DNA of 64,000 bases from contig CM069875.1 in assembly GCA_036172665.1 (NCBI GenBank), positions 13,472,001-13,536,000 of the forward strand, written 5' to 3'. A program made the translations under genes and the position numbers. The notes beneath the pieces were generated by a model. The model had not been told where the DNA came from and ran no database searches. It was given only the letters and a program-made list of their open reading frames with translations. The stretch is from Prosopocoilus inquinatus. Lineage: Eukaryota; Arthropoda; Insecta; Coleoptera; Lucanidae. How positions within the stretch are numbered: position 1 is the first letter of the stretch; each line of letters starts with the position of its first letter. This document shows, one piece after another, positions 55,587 to 64,000 of this stretch.

Positions 55587-56301
55587 GGGTGGTATGAATA
55601 AAAATGAAGTATCTACTAATGCTTCAAGTATTATAATCTTCTACGTAGTATTTACTCCGACGCTGTACTATCTACTAACTTCCGGCAGCACTTACTTCGT
55701 TTTATAAAGACGGTACTTCAAATCGAAGTAAATACTTCTCTAGGTGTAGTGTGTGCTTCTGCAGTTAGTATTTACTCTAAAATGTGTAGCATTCTCTCCT
55801 ACTTCCTTTAAAACATATCGCGTGTTTATTAATACGTTAATTTAATAAATTTGCAAAAATTAATTAATTAGTTATTATTAATAATTTTTGTCTATTGATG
55901 GTAAATGTAATAAATTTTAATATTTTAATGTAAAAAGATCAAATCTTTGTAATTCCAAATATCACAATAAGCGTTTCGTGCAGGAATAAATAGTTGATTG
56001 TTAGTTTAAATATAACAATTTTTTTTTAATAATAAATAATGGAATAATTTAGAATTCGGAATAAATAAATTTATTATTAAATTATTTAGCTGTCAAATGC
56101 ATAGCAAAACTTCTACATTTGTACTGCTTTTCTGAATCGTCCCATTAATTATTACAAATTTTTCGATAATTTTCAACAGACAGGAAAACTATATACTTTT
56201 TTAATATTTACTATTTATACATATTAAAAAGTATTTATAATAAATCTAAACTCCAGATTAAAATTAACGAACCACTATACAGAATTTTTTCTTTTTTTAT
56301 A

Positions 56302-58227
56302 CAGCGTGGAAGCTATGTAGCGGATAAAATCCATAACTCCGTTAATATTTGTAATAAAGCAAAAATCTAAAAGGGGTATAGCGATTCAAATTACAGCGCA
56401 TAAGAAGAAGTATATTTTGAGATATTTTCATGAATTTTTTTTAAGTTATGACGTCATCAAGATTTTTTTTTAATGACAACCTATATTTTTTATTTTTGAT
56501 TTCGGTGGGTTTTTTTAACCTACTTTCAACAGTATAAAATTTTCAATCGATTACATAACAAAAAATTCAAGAAAAACGGCCATAAAAGTTTAATTGTAAA
56601 GTTGAAGAAATTAACAGAATATCTAGTTAGCTAGGTGTAAAACAAACAAAATTTGTTTGATTGACAAGAACTTTTAAATACCTATCACAATAAAGTGAGT
56701 ATTTTTATTCCCTGTGGATAGTAGGAGTTACACTAATTATTAAAAACCTTTTACCAAAATGGTGTTGCTGACTGAAAAACAAAGAATTGAAGAATTGGCG
56801 ATCGAATTAGAACTCATCAAGAGGTGTGTCGACTTTTTATAGACAAATATCCTGATCAGCAAATAAGTCAATCCACAGTCAGCAGAATAGAAAATAAATT
56901 TCGAAATTACGGTATTGTGAAAGGCCTTCCAAAAACTGGCCACCCTAAGACAAAATTAATTGACGATGTGCAGCTTGATATTTTACTAGAAATAGAAAAT
57001 AATCCGCATTCGACTAGTCGAGACATTGCTTTAGAGCACAACCTGAGCCATACCTCGGTACTGAAACTTTTAAAAATGCAAAAGTTTCATCCGTATAAAA
57101 TAAAATTAGTCCATGAGTTAGCAGAAACTGACTATGATCATAGACAAGAATTTTGTGAAGAAATGTTGGAAATTTGCAATCGTGATCCAATGTTCTCGCA
57201 GCGTATAATTTTTTCTGATGAGGCAAGTTTTACTTTACATGGAACTGTTAACAGACATAATTGTCGATATTGGTCTAGGGAAAATCCCCACTGGATGCAA
57301 GAAGCTCATACTCAACATCCCCAGAAGCTCAACGTATGGACAGGAATTGTCGGTGACAGAATTTTAGGTCCATTCTTTATCGAAGGTAATTTAACTGGTG
57401 AGAAATATCTACACTTCTTACAATTCGAATTAGTACCTGCATTGGCGATATTATTTCCTAATGAAAATGACTGTGACGTACCAAACAATAACACTTAGAT
57501 GCAACACGACGGTGCTCCGCCACACTACGCAGTTGATGTGCGACGTTATTTGGACGAGATGTTCCCAGGTAGATGGATAGGAAGAAGAGGTCCAATGGAA
57601 TGGCCAGCTAGATCCCCTGATCTAACGCCATTAGACTTTTTTCTATGGGGGTACTTAAAAAGCAAGGTGTATAAAAATAGACCTAACAACTTAGACGATC
57701 TTAAAGAAAGAATTCGACAGGAGTGTAGGTTAATAACACCTCAAACTATTCAAAATGTAATAAATGAATTTTATGAGCGTCTTGGGTATTGTCAGTTGGT
57801 GCATGGTCGTCAGTTTGAACATTTATTGTGATTTCAATGACTGTCAAAATCAAATTTTGTTTATTTACACCTTAATTTTGTTTCGTTTTAAACCTAGCTA
57901 ACTAGATGTTCTGTTTATTTCTTCAACTTTACAATTAAACTTTTATGGCCGTTTTTCTTGAATTTTTTGTTATGTAATCGATCCAAAATTTTATACTGTT
58001 GAAAGCAGGTTAAAGAATCCCACCGAAATAAAAAATAAAAAGTATAGGTTGTCATTTAAAAAAAATCTTGATGACGTCATAACTTAAAAAAAAATTCATG
58101 AAAATATCTCAAAATATACTTCTTCTTATGCGCTGTAATTTGAATCGCTATACCCCTTTTAGATTTTTGCTTTATTATAAATATTAACGGAGTTATGGAT
58201 TTTATCCGCTACTTAGTTTCCACGCTG
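56302..58227 (+). mobile_element. mariner-type element, DD41D, with ~355 bp TIRs
   Basis: The TA-flanked 1.93 kb element has inverted arms from 56302 to ~56660 and from ~57870 to 58227. They share CAGCGTGGAA-type tips, GGATAAAATCCATAACTCCG, AAAAGGGGTATAGCGATTCA, TGACGTCAT and ATCTAGTTAGCTAGG. The TIRs are tenfold longer than in the mariner at 16742. The transposase lies between them. Confidence 0.88.
56759..57834 (+). pseudogene. DD41D transposase with one frameshift and one nonsense codon
   Basis: An ATG at 56759 opens MVLLTEKQRIEELAIELE. A one-base shift near 56820 moves to the frame reading HQEVCRLFIDKYPDQQISQS and onward. Motifs: STVSRIENKFRNYG (helix-turn-helix), FHPYKIKLVHEL, IIFSDEASF with the first Asp, QHDGAPPHY with the second, LTPLDFFLWGYL with the third. 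There are 41 residues between the second and third. A TAG at 57496-57498 interrupts just before MQHDG, at a position usually Trp. The frame then runs to RQFEHLL at 57831. Total length is about 357 codons, near the 361 of the intact relative at 16847, but sequence identity is low, so they are distinct subfamilies. Confidence 0.85.
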
Positions 58228-60013
58228 TATATATAGTCGTTATGTATACCTTTGTAAAAAAAAAAAAACAGATCAATGCATTATGTAGAAGGCTATGAGC
58301 AACAGACATACATCACAAAAAATTAAGATGCGTTGTTCCTTACATTGTTCCTCATAATAAGAATGCGATTGTTCATTGAGTACACAAAATATCTTCAAAT
58401 GAATTTTATTAAGCTCCAGAATAGAAACGAATTGCTATTAATTTGACATTAATAACTGAAGATTTTTCACAGCTGACTGTTCTTTGATTAGCTCGTAACT
58501 TATTTTTTTTCCAGACGGGACATCTTAACGACCTAATGAAAATTTCATATCCTGTAAAAATGTTAAAAACCAAAATGCAAAGGAGTAACTTTCTCGAATT
58601 ACTTAAGATCGCATTACGATTTATAGGTTTACAAAATAAAAAATAAAAAGAAATGTCGTTATCATGGAAACCAAAATTATCAGGTGATACATATTCAAAC
58701 TCACAATGATCTGTAAATTCCAAGTATGTAAAAATATATAGCTTGTTCCATTTAAAATAAGAAAGTTGATGTCACTTCCGGCGAAACCAGAAGTCGTACG
58801 GTGGCCAATGCTACGTCAGAAAATTCAGCTTTTTATTTAATTTCTGGATCCCAAATTTTATGTAAAATATAAGAATTCTAGAAGAGTGAACACGTGACAT
58901 CCTAAATTGTGTATTCGACATAGGCTACATCACCTACCAAACGGTGTACAAGTTTCTTATTATCACCCTGTATAAATGTGGATTGTTATCTATACAACAT
59001 CGTAGCTGAAGATGTCAATCCTTTCTACGTGGATGGATAGATTACCGACTATTTGATTTCTGTTGATACTCCATTAATCGAATGACCAACAGTTCCAAAG
59101 TAACTTTCATAGTGTAATACGACTAATAGAAATTCTCTTATAATTTCACAAAAGAATATTAATGAAACAAAAAGAAATAATGCGTTTTCAAAATATTTTT
59201 TAAATTGATCTCCGCCTCGTTCAACACTTTATTGATACAACGTAATTAGCATCCATTATTAAATTTGTAAGTAATTTTTGCAGTAATAATAATCCTTTGA
59301 CGAAATATTAAATTATTCATATTTTTGAAAGTGATCCAGTACAACATTAGGTCATTTACTTAGCTCTTATCACTAAATTAAAAAAGAAATACATGTATGT
59401 CCAGTTCAAGAAAAAAGTTGACTATCATTTATTATAATATATATTAAAATAAAATGCAACTTTTACCAATTTATAGTATTTATGGAGTGATTTTATATAT
59501 TTCTTTCTTACTTAATTCAAATCGAACTATAGTTATGTATGTATTGTGGCATATTTTATCTCGCACCTGGTATAGAAATAACAAGTTCAGGCTTTGTATA
59601 ACTAGATTTATGGTAATTATTTTACACATTTATACTTATCTAAATATTTTTGTAATACAGTGTAATTTCTTTTGTCATAATAAATTTTTCTATTACGCAT
59701 CTGTGCCATTTTTCGCAAATGCTACGATTCGAAGTACGCAAGCTGAAGCTGCGATGGGACCAGCTTCGCTGACACTGAAGTAAATACTACAATTTTGAGT
59801 TAAAACTGAAGCATTTAGTAGCCGAAGAAAATACTTCAGAGTGAAGTAAACACTTCGATAATTTCCACACGAATGCTATTTGCCGTAGTATAAATAAAAA
59901 TAATAGTACTTACTTCACAGTGAAACATCTTCTTAAAAACTGAAGTAAATACTACGAAGAAGATACTTTAAACTGTAGCATTAGCATTTACTTCGTTTTT
60001 ATTCATACCACCC

Positions 60014-60075
60014 ATTAATTCTTACACAATTCACCCTGATTTGAGACAAACCTGATTACACTCTGGTAGTGGTGG
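60014..60075. other. no feature
   Basis: Short spacer between the 4.4 kb element and the TATCGATA array. Confidence 0.3.
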
Positions 60076-60192
60076 GTCTATCGATAGTCGAATTATTGAT
60101 AGTGCTATCGACAGCAGTTATTATCGATAGTGTGAACTATCGGTAAGACTATCGATAGTACTTTCGATAGCACTATCGATAGTACCATCGAG
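60076..60192. repeat. array of CTATCGATAG-type palindromes
   Basis: About ten variants of ACTATCGATAGT occur in ~115 bases (CTATCGATAG, CTATCGACAG, TTATCGATAG, ACTATCGGTA, CTTTCGATAG). The core TATCGATA is the DRE motif bound by DREF in flies. Whether this is a regulatory array or a simple palindromic satellite is unknown. Confidence 0.75.
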
Positions 60193-60972
60193 AGAATTAT
60201 TCGAATGCATTATATAAAATTGTGTGACTTAATTGAAACACTTGGCTGAAGCTAACATAGGTAAAAGTGTGTTTACTTTCAGCAACAGATAAATGTCAAT
60301 TTAACAGCATTTGTTATTATAGATATTTTTTTATTAAGCAGTATTTAGTAGGTATTTCCTATGTGTAAGAATGTCAATTTTCTGCGAGTAAAACATACAT
60401 TAAAAAGATTATAATTTTACGGTGGGATTATGGGAGCAATTTATAATAATTTAGAAAACGTTTAATATTTACTGCAAGCATTTTTAATTTTTCTTTTAGA
60501 CACACGTACATGTTTTAGATTTTTTTTTTACTTTTGATAAATTTTGTTATAAGTAAAAACAAATTTTGCATAAATATCTTTGAAGTTGTTTAATAAAATA
60601 CAACTAATATTTGAGTAAGTTATTATACTTTCATACATAGTGTGCGTTAATAAAAAGTATAAATTAAAGTAATAATGTAACATATTAAGGTGTAATACCC
60701 AGAAGGAATGCATTCAAAATGTTTTAAAAGTTATTCGAATGAATTTTGCGAGATTTTTAAAAAATGAAAATAATTTTTTACTTTAAAAATATAACACAGT
60801 GCAGATATTACCAACGAAAATGAATTAGTAACTTTATTTTTGAAAAAAATAAATAAACTGTATTTACACGAAAAATGTGTTTCTTAAGACTAACAATATA
60901 ACGCAATTTAACATAACTTATAATTTTTACTTAAAAATATTAAATAACTAAATTTGTTTTCCTTTATTCTAG
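60193..60972. other. no gene
   Basis: Very AT-rich. The last bases form a pyrimidine-rich acceptor (TTGTTTTCCTTTATTCTAG). Confidence 0.4.
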
Positions 60973-61180
60973 TTCGCTTATCTTTGGTAATTAATCCGGT
61001 TTTCGAAAATAGTCACTCGGCTGGAACTGATGTGGCAGGAATACATAAATATTTTCCGGCGACCTTGCGTAAATTCGGAACAATCCAGTATTCTGAGACC
61101 AAAAAAGAAGGGGAATTGTGTTTCTCGAATCATACGGCAATTCAACATATTGTTTTAACGTTAGTGTGGAGTTTATTTTC
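60973..61180 (+). CDS. candidate exon, unidentified protein
   Basis: A strong acceptor at 60972 opens ~208 bases that encode VRLSLVINPVFENSHSAGTD, then VAGIHKYFPATLRKFGTIQY and ETKKEGELCFSNHTAIQHIV. A donor TCTGT-GTAAGA at 61181, or GTGTAAG two bases earlier, precedes the in-frame TAA. Entry phase is 1, so it cannot follow 40362 (phase 2) directly; intervening exons would be needed. I do not recognise the protein. Composition and codon use look coding, but a decayed transposon ORF is possible. Confidence 0.4.
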
Positions 61181-61210
61181 TGTGTAAGATTTTCAGTTAT
61201 ATTTCTAATA

Positions 61211-61785
61211 TTTTGAACAGATAAAATAGCGACATCTTACTATCGCTTTTTGACCTGACATTGCAGTAGGATAGACAAATTGAAGCGGGATTTGCTCCTA
61301 ATAAGTCCCCAATGCAAGGCGGCCATGCTTGCTGTCAAAGCATAATGAAAGTTTTTAGAAAAATTTTGTGCAAATCGTTTTTGATTGCAGTGAAAACCTC
61401 GAGCAGCCTCTGTACAGCTGTTTCAGACCTGCTTGGGGCTTCTTCAGCAGAGACGTAGCTCGACATTCTCACTGCAAACAAAAACGACTTGTCCAATTTA
61501 TTCGCAATTGCGATGTAAGAGTAATGAACAGATAAAATAGCGACATCTTACTATCGCTTTTTGACCTGACATTGCAGTAGGATAAACAAATTGAAGCGGG
61601 ATTTTCTCCTAATAAGTCCCCCATGCAAGGCGACCATGCTTGCTGTCAAAACATAATGAAAGTTTTTAGAAAAATTTTGTGCAAATCGTTTTTGATTGCA
61701 GTGAAAACCTCGAGCAGCCTCTCTGCAGCTGTTTCAGCCCTGCTTGGGGCTTCGTTGGCAGAGACGTTGCTCGACATTCCCACAT
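61211..61785. repeat. tandem 311 bp repeats (about 1.9 units)
   Basis: GAGCAGCCTCTGTACAGCTG at ~61401 recurs at ~61712 with few changes, and ATCGCTTTTTGACCTGACAT at ~61242 and ~61552. Period 311 bases. The array borders directly on hAT transposase sequence at ~61777, so it may have inserted into or expanded inside that element. Confidence 0.8.
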
Positions 61786-62441
61786 GTGCGCAACACATTG
61801 TACGTGTTCGTATTTCTTTATTTGAACAGCATTCTTGATATTTGCTGCATTATCTGTAACAATGGCGGCAATTTTGTCGTCTATGCGCCAATCATGGAAA
61901 GTTTGTTGCATGACATTAGCCAAATAGAAACCGCTGTGTTATTCTTTGAAAGTTATTAATTAAAACAGTCTAGTGATTAAAGTGTTATAAAAAAACTTTG
62001 CTCTTTTTATTTATATCACGCTGAACCCTAAAATTAAATTAGGCAATTACATCTCATGCTACTCTATATTATTAGATGTCCAGGTATCTGTTGTAATAGC
62101 ACCATAATTTACTTTATCCAAAATTTATTGTAACTGTAACTTCGTGTTAAATAAAGCTCAGGAATAATTTTCCTTGTTAGTTGATGTCTATTTGATAACG
62201 TATACAAGGGTTCTAATTCTTTTACCAGATTTTGGAAACCTATGTCGTCGACGATAGATATGGGTTGAAGATCTTTACAAATCATTTCCGTAACCAACTT
62301 ATCTATTTCTTGTCTTCTATTTTCACTCAATGTATTTGATTCATATGGTAATGTAGTATGAAATATTCTCCTTTTAGGTCCTGATGCAATATCTTCGGTA
62401 CTTGTATGTGGAACGGATGTAGATTCTGTAATAGGGTACAT
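61778..62441 (-). pseudogene. hAT transposase remnant (ZBED1/4-like)
   Basis: Minus strand, 62441 to 62109: KRRIFHTTLP, then LVTEMICKDLQPISIVDDIG and FQNLVKELEPLYTLSNRHQL, the conserved segment upstream of the catalytic core in ZBED1-type hAT transposases. After a stop near 62110 the next fragment reads YGAITTDTWTSNN with the first Asp motif. The fragment from 61923 reads FHDWRIDDKIAAIVTDNAAN then IKNA...HVQCVAHMWE, around the second Asp. At ~61777 it runs into the tandem 311 bp repeat and is lost. Several stops and shifts occur, so it is dead. Confidence 0.8.
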
Positions 62442-63060
62442 GACAATAATATAAAACTATTAATTAAAGCTCTCTAATCGAGACTATAGTCAGTAACACA
62501 CGCGAAAACACCAAATTTGTACGCTGTTTCTATTTATTATTCTCTTAATAATAAAAATAAAAAAATTAAATCGAAAATATTCAAATATAAATCACGTGAT
62601 TTCGAAAGGCTTTCCATTTGTTGTGACGTCGGTGTTCATACATTGTCCTTGACGTTTATGTTGTATGCAGACCCTTGTTAAATAGTTTGAATGTTTGCTC
62701 TTAATATGTGCTGAAAAATATAATTTTAATTTAAGCAACAATTACGAAGTGAATATCTTAAAGAAATTATTATATTTTTTTACTTTGTTGATGAGAAATT
62801 TGTGGTGGAAACGGGAATTTTTCGCCATTGAGAAGTAAGGTTGGTGACACTAAATTTTGTGAAACGCTTATAAATAATTTATTCGGAGTTCTTGCACAGG
62901 TATTTTTACATCATAGCACAGCACAATACTGATAATATGTTTTACTATTTATTGTAATAAGTTTTAAGTTCGTATTGATATTCACTTATTACGATTTGAC
63001 AACTTATGAACAATGACGTCACACGGTCAGAATGTGCGTTTTGGCGGGAATTTAATCAAT
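62442..63060. other. no gene
   Basis: No open frame or repeat recognised; the right end begins to resemble the dispersed repeat. Confidence 0.4.
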
Positions 63061-63660
63061 TCAAATTTCTTTAATTTGTAACGGCTTTAAGGCTGTATGC
63101 TCGCTTACAGCTGAACTCGATTTCAAATGGGCGTATCACTATTTTTCGCATATATTTAGAAGAAACATACGTTCAACATGTGTTCCTGCATTTTTACACA
63201 CAAACGAAAAGAACAGAGAATAGAATTACCACCTAAACGTTTTCCTTGTAATTTATGACTCTGCTGTCACTGATCTTTATTTTTGATTGGTTTACGTGTC
63301 AGTTTGACACACCCACAAGAGAATATTCCGATAAGGCCTCATTCACATGGTTACCGCCCGCGGCCTCCTGCAAATTCTAAGGTCGAGCGCACACTCAGAT
63401 GAGTAAAATTTTTTATGTAAAAGTGACGTAAATAAAAACGGCGACCTGATCTAACACAGAAACTATGTAAAACTCGGAAAATAAAACTACGTCTGTCGGA
63501 AAGTGAAAGTTTATCAGAATTGAAACGACACAAAAAAACGCATAGCATGTTCCTCTGTAAATCAATAACGTCATTTTATTGTTTCATTACCGTTATTATT
63601 ATCCCTATAAAATTGTTTTTTTTTTTTTAATTTTACGTGGATTGCTTTTTTATCTAGACT
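63061..63660 (-). repeat. dispersed ~640 bp repeat, copy 2 (uninterrupted, inverted)
   Basis: Inverse of 4617-5273 plus 6437-6470. It shows the empty site for the 1.16 kb TIR element (GCTGAACTCG at ~63110). Confidence 0.75.
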
Positions 63661-63797
63661 ACACTTCCGTGCACTAAAATTAGGCACAATGAAGTATTGC
63701 GGTTTAAAGTGGACGTAAAGAAAAAATATACATTATACAGAATAATTGTGCTTATGATTATTGGAATAGGAATTAATACTGCTCTAATGTACCGACG
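63661..63797. other. no feature
   Basis: AT-rich spacer before the transposon protein fragment. Confidence 0.3.
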
Positions 63798-64000
63798 CTT
63801 ATAGAGCAAGTTAATGCGTTAAAAAAGGACATTATTCATTGCCCTAAGCACGTAATCGGCGATCATTCTGATTGTGACGTTTATTTTTGCACCGGGTTGA
63901 AAGATAATGAAATTAATTCAGTTCCAGACTTAGTAGAATGTGGATGATTTCATGATATTATTGCTTGCTGCAATCATTTGACGCATAATGCACAGTTTAC
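63798..64000 (+). pseudogene. fragment of a transposon-type protein, possibly of the YqaJ-recombinase-associated family, cut by the window edge
   Basis: One frame reads LIEQVNALKKDIIHCPKHVI, then GDHSDCDVYFCTG and INSVPDLVECG, a TGA near 63949, then FHDIIACCNHL. The pattern KKDI-(n)-HV-GDH-C-YFC is familiar from a widespread family of invertebrate mobile-element proteins often carrying a C-terminal YqaJ-like nuclease. The nuclease part would lie beyond the window. The in-frame TGA suggests decay. Family assignment is from memory of the motif and moderate. Confidence 0.45.

Larger units (their letters stand above)
55587..60013. mobile_element. 4.4 kb TIR element with ATT target, hosting a nested mariner
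   Basis: Left end GGGTGGTATGAATAAAAATG; reverse complement of the right end GGGTGGTATGAATAAAAACG; ATT on both sides. Both subterminal regions (55600-55830 and 59700-60000) carry many GAAGTAnnTACTTC-type motifs, like transposase-binding repeats. A mariner occupies 56302-58227, leaving ~2.5 kb of original sequence, in which no transposase is recognisable. A 3 bp target suggests PIF/Harbinger affinity, but TIR sequence alone does not prove it. 58228-59700 shows no gene, apart from a TTCCATTTAAAATAAGAAAG motif near 58748. Confidence 0.7.

Noticed and set aside
59454..59783. 109-codon plus frame as the transposase of the 4.4 kb element
   Set aside because: No catalytic or DNA-binding motif; composition is that of AT-rich chance ORFs, and the end runs into the TIR repeats.

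Overview
This window looks like AT-rich nuclear DNA from an insect. The evidence is the mix of mariner/Tc1, hAT, PIF/Harbinger-like and Ty3/gypsy elements, the many TA-flanked inverted-repeat elements ending in CAGGRTGTTCC-type sequences, and GT-AG spliced exons. A beetle or another holometabolous insect is plausible, but the sequence does not fix the order. I see no bacterial operon, rRNA gene, tRNA gene or CRISPR array.

Host coding content is sparse. Two plus-strand exons, 25552-25971 and 40074-40362, have consensus splice sites and matching codon phase (phase 1 to phase 1). They appear to flank a 14.1 kb intron full of transposons. Their product is a basic, Ser/Pro/Arg-rich, probably disordered protein that I do not recognise. 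Weaker single-exon candidates are at 54618-54779 (minus) and 60973-61180 (plus).

The rest is layered transposons. 0-8 kb: inverted-repeat elements, including a MITE with an empty site elsewhere in the window. 8-14 kb: a 5'-truncated, decayed Ty3/gypsy element on the minus strand. Its pol (RT, RNase H, integrase) is followed, in the integrase frame, by a TARG1-like macro domain and a CCCH zinc finger, then a polypurine tract and an LTR. This is the most unusual item. 14.9-18 kb: two tandem TIR elements, then a full-length mariner with an uninterrupted 361-codon DD41D transposase. 18-25 kb: Tc1/mariner-like palindromic elements. 26-40 kb (intron): decayed mariners, foldbacks, a solo LTR, a DD34D mariner with internal deletions and a frameshifted BED-finger hAT transposase. 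41-55 kb: a second solo LTR of the same family and several 2 kb elements with TIRs of several hundred bases. 55-60 kb: a 4.4 kb element with ATT target duplication that contains a second DD41D mariner with 355 bp TIRs. 60-64 kb: a TATCGATA-rich array, a 311 bp tandem repeat inserted in a hAT remnant, and a fragment of another transposon protein at the right edge.

Several interspersed repeats occur two or more times with and without insertions. These pairs give direct filled-site and empty-site evidence without outside data.
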